Part shown: positions 34,386 to 43,974 of the stretch, piece by piece
Layout of the letters: each line of letters starts with the position of its first letter
Position numbering within the stretch: the first letter of the stretch is position 1
Assembly: GCF_047553045.1 (NCBI RefSeq)
Contig: NZ_CP180208.1
Span: forward strand, 682,001 to 746,000
Direction: 5' to 3'
Origin: Sphingomonas_L flavalba_A
GTDB lineage: Bacteria > Pseudomonadota > Alphaproteobacteria > Sphingomonadales > Sphingomonadaceae
DNA: 64,000 nt
Made by a program: the position numbers and the translations under genes
Notes under the pieces: model-generated
The model's database searches: none
Told to the model about the DNA's origin: nothing
Seen by the model: only the letters and a program-made list of their open reading frames with translations

Positions 34386-35861
34386 CTAGTTGTCATCCCC
34401 GGCCGCCGCGATCAGCGGGCCGATATGGCGGGCATAGGCGCGCCAGCGTCCGCTGGACGAACGGTAGATCGGCTGGCGAACTTGCCAGCGGCTCGGCGTC
34501 TGCACCGCCCGGTCCTGCTCGTGAAAGCGCAGCACCGCCGGGTCCCACGGCAGGCCCAGAAACGCCAGTATCCGCCGCGCTTCGCCCTCCAGATCGCCAA
34601 CCAGCGCTTCGTAGCGGACGTCGAGCACCGGCAGCGTGGTTGCCGCTTTCCAGTGGTTGATCAGCCGCTGATAACCTAGCTGGTAATGGGCGATGTCGGC
34701 CAGGTCCGTCGCCCATTGCTGCTCCGGTGTGAAGTTCTCCGAAAAGATCGACAACCCGCCGTCGCGGATATCGCGGGTGCAGTTGATCACCCGTGCGTTG
34801 GGCAGCGTCATCGCCACCAGCCCAAGGTGCCAGAAGTTCAGCGGCTGCTTGTCGATCACCCGATCGGCGCGGCCCGGCGCCACGCTGTCCAGCCGGGCAA
34901 GGATGGCGTCGGCGACGGCCATGGTCTGGTCGCGAGACAGGCTCGCCGCCGCTTCCGGCCAGGGCGGGGTGCCTGGCCCGATCCGGTCGGGTAGCGCGGT
35001 GGCCAGATCGGTCAGCATGTCCAGCTCCCCGGCGCCGAACACCGCCGGGTGGCCGGACAGGATCTGCTCGGTCAGCGTCGTGCCGGAACGCGGCAGGCCG
35101 ACGATGAACACCGGCCGTTCCGACTCGTCGCCCCAGTCTCGCCGCGCGGCAAGAAAGGCGGGGGAGAACATCGCGGTCAGCGCGGCGACCCGGCGGTCGA
35201 AAACCGCCCGGTTGAACGGCCCGGCATCGCGCCGGCGGGCGGCATTGGCGGCCAGCATCGCGGCGAAGGCGGTGTCGGCGTCGCCGCCCCGCGCCAGCGC
35301 CTTGCCGATCGCATAGCCGAGCAGCGCCGCATCGCGGTCATCGGCCGTCGCCAGTCGCGCCTGCGCCAGCGCCACCGCGTCGCCGCGGCCGCCATCTTCC
35401 GCCACCCCGACCAGCCCGGCCAAAGCCTCGACATGATCGGGCTGCGCGGCGAGCAGCCGGCGATAGGCATCGGCCGCCTGCGCCCGGTCGCCAAGGTCCT
35501 CGAACAGCGCGGCACGGCCAAGCAGCGCGCCGGGTGCCGCCGGTGTCCTCGCCAGCACGGCGTCATAGGCTTTCCGGGCGGCGTCCAGCCGGCCGTCCTC
35601 CGCCAGTGTCCGTCCAAGCGCGGTCCATGCGGCGACATGGCCTGGCTCGTAGGCGACAGCCCGCTCCAGACAGGCGATCGCCTCATCGCGCTGATGATTG
35701 CGGACAAGAATGCGGGCCAGGCCGACATAGGGGGCGGCGACCGTCGGGTCGGCTTTCGCTGACTGGCGGAACGCATCGAACGCGCCGGCGAAGTCCCCGG
35801 CGCGTTCGTGTGCGAGCCCCTGTTCGAAAAGCTGCCGTCCGGTCCCGCCGCCTTGGGTCAT
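34386..35861 (-). CDS. TPR-containing sulfotransferase
   Basis: 491 aa. Residues about 8-240 are tetratricopeptide-type helical repeats (GLAHERAGDFAGAFDAFRQS; ACLERAVAYEPGHVAAWTAL). From about residue 255 a sulfotransferase domain begins with the PAPS 5'-phosphosulfate loop PVFIVGLPRSGTTLTEQIL. A second PAPS-contact segment is ARVINCTRDIRDGGLSIFSE. The start overlaps the stop of the siderophore receptor gene, so it is co-translated with iron uptake genes. Relatives sit at such loci in other sphingomonads, but the acceptor of the sulfate is unknown. Confidence 0.85.
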   Translation of the reverse strand: MTQGGGTGRQLFEQGLAHERAGDFAGAFDAFRQSAKADPTVAAPYVGLARILVRNHQRDEAIACLERAVAYEPGHVAAWTALGRTLAEDGRLDAARKAYDAVLARTPAAPGALLGRAALFEDLGDRAQAADAYRRLLAAQPDHVEALAGLVGVAEDGGRGDAVALAQARLATADDRDAALLGYAIGKALARGGDADTAFAAMLAANAARRRDAGPFNRAVFDRRVAALTAMFSPAFLAARRDWGDESERPVFIVGLPRSGTTLTEQILSGHPAVFGAGELDMLTDLATALPDRIGPGTPPWPEAAASLSRDQTMAVADAILARLDSVAPGRADRVIDKQPLNFWHLGLVAMTLPNARVINCTRDIRDGGLSIFSENFTPEQQWATDLADIAHYQLGYQRLINHWKAATTLPVLDVRYEALVGDLEGEARRILAFLGLPWDPAVLRFHEQDRAVQTPSRWQVRQPIYRSSSGRWRAYARHIGPLIAAAGDDN

Positions 35862-38284
35862 AGGGTCGCGCGCAATGTCAGATAGGCGGTGCGCGGATTG
35901 CCGAAGCGGTGGCCGCCGGCGGGATTGCCGGTGTCGAAGCCGATATTGTCGCGGTAACGCTTGTCGAGCAGGTTGTGGATGTTCAACTGTACGCTGAACT
36001 GGTCCGACAGCGGGTAGAACAGCGACGCGTCGACCAGCGTGTAGCCGCCATAGGTCAACTTGTACCGTGGTGCCGGGCGGTTGGATATGCCCCGGGCGCC
36101 GACGCCGAAACGCAGGCCGGCGAGCGCTCCCTGCTCCACCGTATAGCTGCCGTGCACGCTGAAGGTATGGTGCGGCACCAGCGCGACGGGGTTGCCCTGG
36201 GTGTTGTCGTTGGTGCGGGTAATCTTGGCATCGACATAGCCATAGCTGGCGTCGACGCGCAGCGCGCTGGTCAGGTCGGCGTTCACGCTGACCTCGAAGC
36301 CGTTATGCTCCTGCTCACCGGTCGCGACGACATAGGCCGGCTGGCCCGGCACGTTGGCGGGATCGGCGGTGGCGACATTTTGCCGGGTCAGCGCGAAGGC
36401 GGCGGCGGTCAGCCGCAGCCGGCCGTCGAGCAGGCTGCCCTTCAGGCCGATCTCGTAATTCGTCGCCGTTTCCGGCTTGACCGGATCGCCGCTGCGCGTC
36501 GTCCCGCTTTGCGGGATGAAGCTTTCGGCATAGCTGACATAGGCGTTCAGGCCGCTGGCCAGCGCATAGCTGGCGCCGGCACGGACGGTGACGTCGTCGT
36601 ATTTATTGACCGTCGTGTTGCCGCCGCGCAGGCTTTCCTGCCGATAGGCGTCATAGCGGGCGCCGGCGACGATGGTCAGCCGGTCGCTCGGCCGGATATT
36701 GGTTTCGGCGTAGATCGAATGCAGCCGATCCTGGTTGGTGAAGAATGGCGTCACCGGAATGGAGAAATCGGGCGTCAGATAGGTGGCGGACGCGATGTCG
36801 TTGATGTCGACAACACCGAGAACACCGCCGAAACCCCACAGCGATGTCGTCTTTTCCCGCTTGTACGAACCGCCGATCACCCAGTCCTGGCGCTGGCCGA
36901 AGGCGTTGAAGTTGCCGACCAGTTGCACGTCGCCATAGGTGACGTCCTGGTCGCGCGATCCGCGCGAATAATACACATAGGCGTTGCTGTCGCCCGGTTC
37001 GAAACCGCGCCCGCTGCCGGTGTAGTTATAGGCGCCCTGACTGGTCTGGTAGGCGAAATTCGCGTCCTGGTGGCTGCCGCGCACGACCAGTTTCAGGTTG
37101 TCGAGGAATTCATGCTGGAATTCCGCGTCGAAATAGGTGTCTTCGCCACGCTGTTTGGACGCAACGCCGAAATAGCTGCTCGGGCGAATGGTATCGGGCA
37201 CGGTGCCGTCGGCGTTCACCGCGAATCGCGATCCCGGCACGCTGTCGCGCCTAGTATAGGCGACCGAGAACTGGGCGCGGGTGCGGTCGCTGAAATGCGC
37301 TTCGACAACCGGGCGCACGGCAAATGTTTCGGTGTGCTCCGGCTTCTGCGGACTGCCCAGATCCTCGTAGGCGGCGGTCAGCCGCGCGCTCAGTATATCC
37401 CCGCCGAACAGCGACGCTGTGTTGGCGTCGATTTCGGCGCGCCAGGTGCCGTAGCTTCCGACCCGCCCGGTCAGGTCGACAAAATCCGTGTCCTGCGGCG
37501 ATTTGGTGACCTGGTTGATGACGCCGCCGGGGATGACCGGCCCCTGCAGGATAGAGGCCGGTCCCTTGACGATCTCGATCCGGTCGATGAACGACATTTC
37601 GCGCCGACCGGCGCCGCGGCTGTCGCTTTCCGGGCGGTTGTTGGTCAGCACCGATCCTTGCAGGCCGCGGACGAAATAGGTTCCGCCGCCCGGCAGGTTC
37701 TGCGTCTGGCGGCGGACGACGTTCGGAACGGTTTCCAGGATGTCGAACGGGTTGAAGAAACCGCGTTCGGCCATCACCGCGCTATCGATGATGTCCAACG
37801 AAAACGGCAGTTCCCGCGGGTCTGTCGGCAGGCGGTTGATTAGCGAGTTCTGAAATCGCCCGCCGGTAACCAGAATCTCCTCCGCCTCGTCGGCGGTGGC
37901 GATGGCCGGGCGGGCGGCCAGCACGCGGCGCGGCCGGTTGTCCTGGCGGGCCGCCGGGGCGGTGCTGACGACGAAACCACCGGCACCATCCGGGCTTGCG
38001 CGCAGCGCCGTCCCGCGCAGCAGGATGTCGAGCGCCTGCGCGGCGCCGTGGGTGCCGCCGACCCCGGCGGTCGCCTTGCCGGCGACGAGGGCCGCGTCGT
38101 AGGAAATGGCGACACTCGCCGAGCGGCCGAACTGGTTGAGCGCCGGGCCAAGCGCGCCGGCCGGGATGGCAAAGCCCTGCCGGGCCGCAGTGGCGGCCGG
38201 CGCGGCGACCGGCGCGAATATCGTCGCCAGCGCGGTCATGCCCATCAGTGTCGCGATGCGTGCGGTCGTGCGAACTGTCTTCAC
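35858..38284 (-). CDS. TonB-dependent siderophore receptor with STN signalling domain
   Basis: About 808 aa. Signal peptide, then an STN domain (residues about 35-100: FAIPAGALGPALNQFGRSAS...LRGTALRAS), TonB box/plug (AEEILVTGGRF; EIVKGPASILQG; GGVINQVTKSP), and a barrel ending TLRATL. An STN domain means the receptor signals through FecR to FecI when ligand binds. I prefer the GTG at 38284, preceded by AAGGGG, over the GTG at 38317 which has no ribosome site. The gene follows fecR and is co-transcribed with it. Confidence 0.92.
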   Translation of the reverse strand: MKTVRTTARIATLMGMTALATIFAPVAAPAATAARQGFAIPAGALGPALNQFGRSASVAISYDAALVAGKATAGVGGTHGAAQALDILLRGTALRASPDGAGGFVVSTAPAARQDNRPRRVLAARPAIATADEAEEILVTGGRFQNSLINRLPTDPRELPFSLDIIDSAVMAERGFFNPFDILETVPNVVRRQTQNLPGGGTYFVRGLQGSVLTNNRPESDSRGAGRREMSFIDRIEIVKGPASILQGPVIPGGVINQVTKSPQDTDFVDLTGRVGSYGTWRAEIDANTASLFGGDILSARLTAAYEDLGSPQKPEHTETFAVRPVVEAHFSDRTRAQFSVAYTRRDSVPGSRFAVNADGTVPDTIRPSSYFGVASKQRGEDTYFDAEFQHEFLDNLKLVVRGSHQDANFAYQTSQGAYNYTGSGRGFEPGDSNAYVYYSRGSRDQDVTYGDVQLVGNFNAFGQRQDWVIGGSYKREKTTSLWGFGGVLGVVDINDIASATYLTPDFSIPVTPFFTNQDRLHSIYAETNIRPSDRLTIVAGARYDAYRQESLRGGNTTVNKYDDVTVRAGASYALASGLNAYVSYAESFIPQSGTTRSGDPVKPETATNYEIGLKGSLLDGRLRLTAAAFALTRQNVATADPANVPGQPAYVVATGEQEHNGFEVSVNADLTSALRVDASYGYVDAKITRTNDNTQGNPVALVPHHTFSVHGSYTVEQGALAGLRFGVGARGISNRPAPRYKLTYGGYTLVDASLFYPLSDQFSVQLNIHNLLDKRYRDNIGFDTGNPAGGHRFGNPRTAYLTLRATL

Positions 38285-38361
38285 GAGAACTGGCCCCTTG
38301 AATGATGTTTTCACCAAGGAGGACGGGCGAGAGCAGCGGCGGGACAGCGGGCGACCGAAAT

Positions 38362-39363
38362 TTATTGCGGGCGAAGACGGACGACAGGGGCAGCGGGCAC
38401 GCTGCGGTCGATGGTGATCGGTTGCGACCGGGCGAGGTTGGCCAGCGCCTTGTCGGTGTCGGATAACGGGAACACCCCGGAAACCCGCAACGGCGCAAGC
38501 GTGGGGCGATCGAAGCGGATCGGCCGCGTCCGCCAGCGGTTCAACGCGTCGAGCAGATCGGGAAGGGACATGTCGGTGGCCGGAAGCCAGCCATCCGCCC
38601 AGGCGGCGATGTCGTCCGGGTGGGTCGCGGAAAGGCGGGTGGCGGCGCCGGCCGACAGTCTGGCCCGTTCGCCGGGGGCGAGCGCGATGCAGCCGGGTCC
38701 GTCAGCGGCGCCGGGGCAGGCGCGCACCCGCGAGGAGATGACGGCGACGACGGTTGCACCATCCTGCTTCCGAACGGTGAAGGCGGTGCCGAGCGCCTCG
38801 GCGCTGCCATCCGTCGTTTCGACGCGGAAACGGGCGGCATCACGGCGCGCGACCCTGGCGAACACTTCGCCGCGCAGCAGGCGGACGACCCGGCGATCGG
38901 CGCCGACCGCAATGTCCGCTGCGCTGTCGGTGGCGAGGACCAGCCGGCTGCCGTCGGCGAGCGGCACGATGCGGCTTTCACCGACGGCGGTACGCTGATC
39001 GGCGAAACGCAGCTGGACCGCCGGTAGCCCGGACAACAGCCAGGCGGTGCCGCCGAGCAGAGCGACAATGGCTGCCGCGCTGCCGAGCGATCGGCGCGGT
39101 GCAAGATACAGGCGGCGCAGGGTTTCGCGCGACACTGGGGGTCCGTGGCGCAACTGGTCGCCCAGCCCGCCGAGGCGGTCGATCGCGACCGCGTGGGACG
39201 GGTGCGCCGTCTTCCACGTATCGAACGCGGCGAGGTCGGCGGCGTCGGCGTCCCCCGATTCGAGATGGGCGAGCCATTCGGCGGCGTGTTCGACGGTGGC
39301 CGGGGACGGCTCCGGCGGCGGCGTATCAGGCGGGGTCGGCGGCTGGCCCATAGCTTGCCGCAT
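38362..39363 (-). CDS. fecR: FecR-family anti-sigma regulator
   Basis: About 333 aa. The N-terminal cytoplasmic DUF4880-like part (EHAAEWLAHLESGDADAADL, FDTWKTAHPSHAVAIDRL) should bind FecI. One membrane segment (SAAAIVALLGGTAWLLSG) is followed by the periplasmic FecR domain (GESRIVPLADGSRLVLATDS) and a C-terminal STN-like part that meets the receptor. The start ATG at 39363 overlaps the fecI end; 39351 and 39375 are alternatives. Confidence 0.88.
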   Translation of the reverse strand: MRQAMGQPPTPPDTPPPEPSPATVEHAAEWLAHLESGDADAADLAAFDTWKTAHPSHAVAIDRLGGLGDQLRHGPPVSRETLRRLYLAPRRSLGSAAAIVALLGGTAWLLSGLPAVQLRFADQRTAVGESRIVPLADGSRLVLATDSAADIAVGADRRVVRLLRGEVFARVARRDAARFRVETTDGSAEALGTAFTVRKQDGATVVAVISSRVRACPGAADGPGCIALAPGERARLSAGAATRLSATHPDDIAAWADGWLPATDMSLPDLLDALNRWRTRPIRFDRPTLAPLRVSGVFPLSDTDKALANLARSQPITIDRSVPAAPVVRLRPQ

Positions 39364-39931
39364 AGCAGCGAGCATAGGCTTTCGCGACATACTGCTTGAC
39401 CATGCTTTTCGACACGCCAAGCTCTTCGGCGATCTCGGCATGGCTGCACCCTTCCAGTCGCGCGCGCAGATAGGCGCGGCGCACCCGTTCGGGCAGGACT
39501 TCCAGCGCCCGCGTGACGGCGAGCAGCGCGTTGACCGCTTCGGCGATCTGGTCCGGCCCCGGCTGGCGCAGCCCGTCGGTCAGTGTCGCATGCGCGTCGA
39601 GAAAGGCGCTCTCGACCCGCGCCCGCCGGGCGTCGTCGATCATCAGCCGCCGGGCGACGGTGGCGAGGTAACTGCGCGGGACGCGGGGTGTGTCGGTATC
39701 CGCCCGTTCAAGCAGCCGGCAGAACGTATCCTGCGTCAGATCGGCGGCCTTGTGGGGGCAGCGGGTGCGCTGGCGCAGCCAGGCGTTCAGCCACGCCGCG
39801 TGCGAGGCGTAGAGCGCGCCGATCTCTCTATCTGCAACTGCCGCAGTCACTCTCGTATCTCCGTTCGCAGCCAGCGATCGCGAACGGATCGGCGCACCGG
39901 CCGACGGATTGTTATAGTTGTTGCGAGTCAT
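39326..39931 (-). CDS. fecI: FecI-type ECF sigma factor
   Basis: 201 aa. Sigma-70 region 2 is HKAADLTQDTFCRLLERAD with RSYLATVARRLMIDDARRA; region 4 is LPERVRRAYLRARLEGCSHAEI followed by ELGVSKSMVKQYVAKA. It directs transcription of the iron operon that follows. A Fur-like palindrome overlaps its start codon, consistent with iron repression. Start at the ATG 39931 (two codons after a TTG at 39937). Confidence 0.9.
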   Translation of the reverse strand: MTRNNYNNPSAGAPIRSRSLAANGDTRVTAAVADREIGALYASHAAWLNAWLRQRTRCPHKAADLTQDTFCRLLERADTDTPRVPRSYLATVARRLMIDDARRARVESAFLDAHATLTDGLRQPGPDQIAEAVNALLAVTRALEVLPERVRRAYLRARLEGCSHAEIAEELGVSKSMVKQYVAKAYARCYAASYGPAADPA

Positions 39932-39937
39932 TTGCAA
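39921..39937. promoter_or_regulatory. Candidate Fur box at the fecI start
   Basis: TTGCGAGTCATTTGCAA is an interrupted palindrome (TTGC...GCAA, 7-1-7 symmetry) overlapping the fecI start codon. It resembles alphaproteobacterial Fur sites. The position fits repression of a ferric uptake operon, though it lies downstream of the expected promoter. Confidence 0.4.
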
Positions 39938-40052
39938 TAGTTATCGGTGGTGCCGGCGGTGGCGCCGTTTCCGGGAAGCCTGGCGGGGCAGGCCGGTCAG
40001 GGCGTTCGGGCAAGGGGGTGTTCCGACGGGCCTGAGCGTGTATCCTCCGTCC

Positions 40053-40796
40053 ATGCACCAGCAGCGGACACTGGCGGTTCCCCCCGCATTGGACAGCCGT
40101 GACATCAGTCTTTTCCTGGATTTCGACGGCACACTGGTCGGGCTGGCGGAACGCCCGGACGGGGTTGTCGTTGATCCTGCGCTGACGGCGCTGTTGCGGC
40201 GGCTGGCGGAAAGACTGGGCGGGCGGCTGGCGTTGATCAGTGGCCGGTCGATTGCCCAGCTCGATACGCTGATTGGTCCGGCGACGGCGGCGATCGTCGT
40301 CGTCGGCAGCCATGGCGCCGAGAGCCGCAGGCCGGGGGTGCCGGCGGCGGCGGTGGCACGACCGGTGGCGCTCGATGCGGTCGAGGCGGCGTTCCGGCGG
40401 GCATTTGTCGGCAATGCCGCGATCGTCGTCGAGGCGAAGTCGCTTGGCGTCGCGCTGCATTACCGGGGCGATCCGGCGGCGGAAACGGCGGCGGCGGCGC
40501 TGGCCGGACAATTGGCGGCGGTACACGGGCTTCACGTCCAGAAAGGCAAGATGGTGGTCGAATTGCGTGTGGCGGGAGCGGACAAGGGCAGCGCGATCGC
40601 CGCATTGATGGCCGGGCCGCCATTTGCCGGTCACCGGCCGGTCTTTCTGGGCGACGATGTGACCGATGAAGCCGGATTCGCGCGCTGCGTGGCATTGGGC
40701 GGCGGCGGCATATTGGTCGGCCCGGCGCGGCCGACGGCGGCGACCGCCCGGCTGGCCGACGTGGCGGCGGTGCGCGCATGGCTGGCGGCGCTGTGA
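40053..40796 (+). CDS. otsB: Trehalose-6-phosphate phosphatase
   Basis: 247 aa HAD-family enzyme. Motif I is LFLDFDGTLV with the nucleophile Asp; the cap region includes LALISGRSIAQLD; the C-terminal motif IV is FLGDDVTDEAGF. It hydrolyses trehalose-6-phosphate made by OtsA two genes downstream. The ATG at 40053 sits after TATCCTCCGTCC. It overlaps the following GH15 gene by 19 bases. The frame is open upstream to 39918, but that part lacks family similarity and runs into the fecI promoter. Confidence 0.92.
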   Translation: MHQQRTLAVPPALDSRDISLFLDFDGTLVGLAERPDGVVVDPALTALLRRLAERLGGRLALISGRSIAQLDTLIGPATAAIVVVGSHGAESRRPGVPAAAVARPVALDAVEAAFRRAFVGNAAIVVEAKSLGVALHYRGDPAAETAAAALAGQLAAVHGLHVQKGKMVVELRVAGADKGSAIAALMAGPPFAGHRPVFLGDDVTDEAGFARCVALGGGGILVGPARPTAATARLADVAAVRAWLAAL

Positions 40797-42589
40797 CCGC
40801 GACGCTCGACCTTTGGCCGATCGGCAATTGCCAGGTGTCCGCGCTGGTCGACCGCTCCGGCCGGTTCGTCTGGGGGTGCCTGCCCCGGATCGACGGAGAG
40901 CCGGCCTTTTCGTCGCTGCTCGACGACGAACCGCCGGCGGGCGAGGGCGCCTACGGTTTCTGGGAGATCGACCTGGACGGTGTCGTCGAGACCAGCCAGG
41001 CCTATTTGCGCAACACCCCGGTTCTGGTCACCCGGCACAGCGACGGCGACGGCAACGCGATCGAGGTGATCGATTTCGCGCCGCGTTTCCGCCGGCTGGG
41101 GCGGATGTTCCGCCCGACCGCCTTCGTGCGGATCGTCCGGCCGGTATCCGGTTCGCCGCGTGTCCGCATCCGGCTGCGGCCCGGCCGGGGATGGGGCAGC
41201 GCCCGCGCCGGCCATACCCGTGGCACCAACCATATCCGCTATCTGCTGGATGACGGCGTAATCCGGCTGTCGACGACGGCGCCGGTCGGCTGGATCGAGA
41301 GCGAACGGCTGTTCCGGGTCGAACGCAGCCTGCATTTCTACCTTGGCCCGGACGAGAGCTTCGCCGACGACATCGCCGCCGCGCTGGAACAGATGCTCGA
41401 CCGGACGGCGACGGAGTGGCGGCACTGGGTGCGCGGGCTGGCGACGCCGTTCGAATGGCAGGAAGCGGTGATCCGCGCCGCCATAACCCTGAAACTGTGC
41501 CAGCATGAGGAAAGCGGCGCGATCGTCGCGGCGATGACGACGTCGATCCCCGAACATGCCAATTCCGGCCGCAACTGGGACTATCGCTACTGCTGGATTC
41601 GCGATGCCTATTACACCATTCAGGCGCTGAACCGGCTCGGCGCGCTCGACGTGCTGGAAGGGTATCTCGAATATCTGCGCAACATCGTCGACAATGCCGC
41701 CGGCGGGCATATCCAGCCGCTTTACGGCGTCAGCGGCGAACAGACGCTGAGCGAGCGCGAGGCGCCGGGCCTGAACGGCTATCGCGGGATGGGGCCGGTG
41801 CGCGTCGGCAATCAGGCCTATGACCAGATGCAGCATGACGCCTATGGCCAGATCGTCCTGTCCAACACCCAGGCGTTCTTCGACCATCGCCTGCTGCGCA
41901 TGGCCGGGGTTGCCGATTTCGAGGCGCTGGAGCCGGTCGGCGAGCGGGCGTGGGAGCGGTACGACCAGCCGGACGCCGGCCTGTGGGAATTGCGGACCCG
42001 TGCCCATGTCCACACCTATTCGGCGGCGATGTGCTGGGCGGCGTGCGACCGGCTGGCCAATGCGGCGTCGGCGCTGGGGTTGGCGGCGCGGGCCGCCTTC
42101 TGGCAGGCGCGGGCCGATACGATGCGGGCGCGGATCGAGCAGGCGGCGTGGCGGCCGGACAGCAACCGCCTGTCGGCGACATTCGCCGGCGACACGCTCG
42201 ACGCGAGCCTGATCCAGTTGCTCGAACTGCGTTTTCTTTCGCCTGACGACCCGCGCTTCAAGGGGACGCTCGCCGCGGTCGAGGCCGGGCTGCGGCGCGG
42301 GTCGAACATGCTGCGCTACGACAGCGAGGACGATTTCGGCATGCCGCACACCGCGTTCAACATGTGCACGTTCTGGCTGATTGAGGCGCTGCACTTCATC
42401 GGCCGCACCGCCGATGCGCGCGCGCTGTTCGAGGAAATACTGGCGCGGCGAACCCCGGCCGGCCTGTTGTCCGAAGACATCGACCCGGTGACCGGCGAAT
42501 TATGGGGCAATTACCCGCAGACCTATTCGCTGGCCGGGCTGATCAACTGCGCCGTCCTGCTGAGTGAACCATGGAGTGCCGTCCGCTGA
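40778..42589 (+). CDS. Glycoside hydrolase family 15 protein (glucoamylase/trehalase-like)
   Basis: 603 aa. An N-terminal beta-sandwich domain leads to the (alpha/alpha)6 barrel. Catalytic-region signatures are NWDYRYCWIRDAYYTIQALN, the segment around SEREAPGLNGYRGMGPVRVG, and near the end LLSEDIDPVTGELWGNYPQT, which carries the second acid. GH15 proteins placed between otsB and otsA are common in alphaproteobacteria and some are trehalases. A GTG at 40793 (overlapping the otsB stop) is an alternative start. Cytoplasmic: no signal peptide. Confidence 0.9.
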   Translation: MAGGAVTATLDLWPIGNCQVSALVDRSGRFVWGCLPRIDGEPAFSSLLDDEPPAGEGAYGFWEIDLDGVVETSQAYLRNTPVLVTRHSDGDGNAIEVIDFAPRFRRLGRMFRPTAFVRIVRPVSGSPRVRIRLRPGRGWGSARAGHTRGTNHIRYLLDDGVIRLSTTAPVGWIESERLFRVERSLHFYLGPDESFADDIAAALEQMLDRTATEWRHWVRGLATPFEWQEAVIRAAITLKLCQHEESGAIVAAMTTSIPEHANSGRNWDYRYCWIRDAYYTIQALNRLGALDVLEGYLEYLRNIVDNAAGGHIQPLYGVSGEQTLSEREAPGLNGYRGMGPVRVGNQAYDQMQHDAYGQIVLSNTQAFFDHRLLRMAGVADFEALEPVGERAWERYDQPDAGLWELRTRAHVHTYSAAMCWAACDRLANAASALGLAARAAFWQARADTMRARIEQAAWRPDSNRLSATFAGDTLDASLIQLLELRFLSPDDPRFKGTLAAVEAGLRRGSNMLRYDSEDDFGMPHTAFNMCTFWLIEALHFIGRTADARALFEEILARRTPAGLLSEDIDPVTGELWGNYPQTYSLAGLINCAVLLSEPWSAVR

Positions 42590-43974
42590 CCCGTCTTATC
42601 GTCATTTCCAACCGCGTGCAGGCGCCGACCGCCGAACAGCCCGGCGCGCAGGGCGGCCTTGCCGTCGCGCTGACCGCCGCGCTGCGGGAAACCAACGGCA
42701 TCTGGTTCGGCTGGTCCGGGGAAGCGGGGGAGACGGAGGCGCCGCGTTTCGTGACCTATGACGGCGTCACCTCCGCGACGATCGACCTGCCCGAACAGGA
42801 TGTGGAGGAATATTACGACGGCTATGCCAACCGGACCTTGTGGCCGCTGTTCCACTACCGCCTCGACCTGACCGAGTTCGAGCGCGATTTTCAGGGCGGT
42901 TACGAACGGGTCAATCAGGTGTTCGGCGACGTTATCGGCCCGCATATCCGCCCTGACGATCTGGTCTGGGTCCATGATTATCACCTGATCCCGCTCGGCT
43001 GGCTGTTGCGGCGGCAGGGGCTGGAGAACCGGATCGGGTTTTTCCTGCACATTCCCTGGCCGCCGACCAAGCTGCTGACCGCGCTGCCGCATCACCGGCG
43101 GCTGGTCGATGCGCTGTTCGCTTATGACGTGATCGGTTTCCAGACCCGCGAATGGCTGGAGACGTTTCACGATTACGTCATCCACGAGATGAACGGAGAG
43201 ATCGGGGCGGACGGCACGATCACCGTCGGTTCGCGCACGATCCGGGCGATCGCCTGCCCGATCGGTATCGATGCGCAGGATTTCGTCGTCAGCCGCGACA
43301 GCGAGGAGGCGCTGGCGACCCATGCGCGGATGGTCGAAAGCTCGATCGGCCGCAGCCTGATCGTCGGGGTCGACCGGCTCGACTATTCCAAGGGGCTGGA
43401 GGAACGGTTCAGCGGCTATCAGCGCTATCTGGAGACACGGCCCGGTGCCCACGCCCATGTCTACCTGCTCCAGATCGCGCCGCCATCGCGCGCCAGCGTC
43501 CAGAGCTATCAGGACATACGCGCCCAGCTTGACGCGCTGTCCGGGCGGATCAACGGCGCCTTCGCCGATATTGACTGGGTGCCGCTGCGCTATGTCAACC
43601 ACGGCTATCCGCGCGCGGTGCTCGCCGGCATCTACCGCGCGGCGCGGGTCGGGCTGGTCACGCCACTGCGCGACGGGATGAATCTCGTCGCCAAGGAATA
43701 TGTCGCGGCGCAGGACCCGGACGACCCCGGCGTGCTGATCCTGTCGCGCTTCGCCGGTGCCGCCGCCCAGATGGACGGTGCGGTGCTGATCAACCCGTAC
43801 AGCGCCGACGACATCGCCGACGCGATCGAGCGCGCGCTTACCATGCCGCTGGAGGAGCGGATCGCCCGCTGGCGGCCGATGTACGAGAATGTCATGCGCG
43901 AGGACGTGACATGGTGGCGCCGGCGCTTCACCGATGTGCTGGAGCAGGCGCCGGCGGGTGGCCGCGCCCTATAG
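42571..43974 (+). CDS. otsA: Trehalose-6-phosphate synthase
   Basis: 467 aa GT20 enzyme. Signatures: LIVISNRV at the start, GGLAVAL (UDP-glucose loop), VWVHDYHLIPL, GVDRLDYSKGLEERF, and LRDGMNLVAKEYVAAQ. It makes trehalose-6-phosphate from UDP-glucose and glucose-6-phosphate, a desiccation and osmotic protectant route completed by otsB. The start overlaps the GH15 stop. The end overlaps the convergent Lrp gene by six bases. Confidence 0.94.
   Translation: MECRPLTRLIVISNRVQAPTAEQPGAQGGLAVALTAALRETNGIWFGWSGEAGETEAPRFVTYDGVTSATIDLPEQDVEEYYDGYANRTLWPLFHYRLDLTEFERDFQGGYERVNQVFGDVIGPHIRPDDLVWVHDYHLIPLGWLLRRQGLENRIGFFLHIPWPPTKLLTALPHHRRLVDALFAYDVIGFQTREWLETFHDYVIHEMNGEIGADGTITVGSRTIRAIACPIGIDAQDFVVSRDSEEALATHARMVESSIGRSLIVGVDRLDYSKGLEERFSGYQRYLETRPGAHAHVYLLQIAPPSRASVQSYQDIRAQLDALSGRINGAFADIDWVPLRYVNHGYPRAVLAGIYRAARVGLVTPLRDGMNLVAKEYVAAQDPDDPGVLILSRFAGAAAQMDGAVLINPYSADDIADAIERALTMPLEERIARWRPMYENVMREDVTWWRRRFTDVLEQAPAGGRAL

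Noticed and set aside
39918..40052. Upstream extension of otsB
   Set aside because: The extra 45 residues have no similarity to phosphatases and overlap the fecI start region; the ATG at 40053 gives the usual N-terminus.
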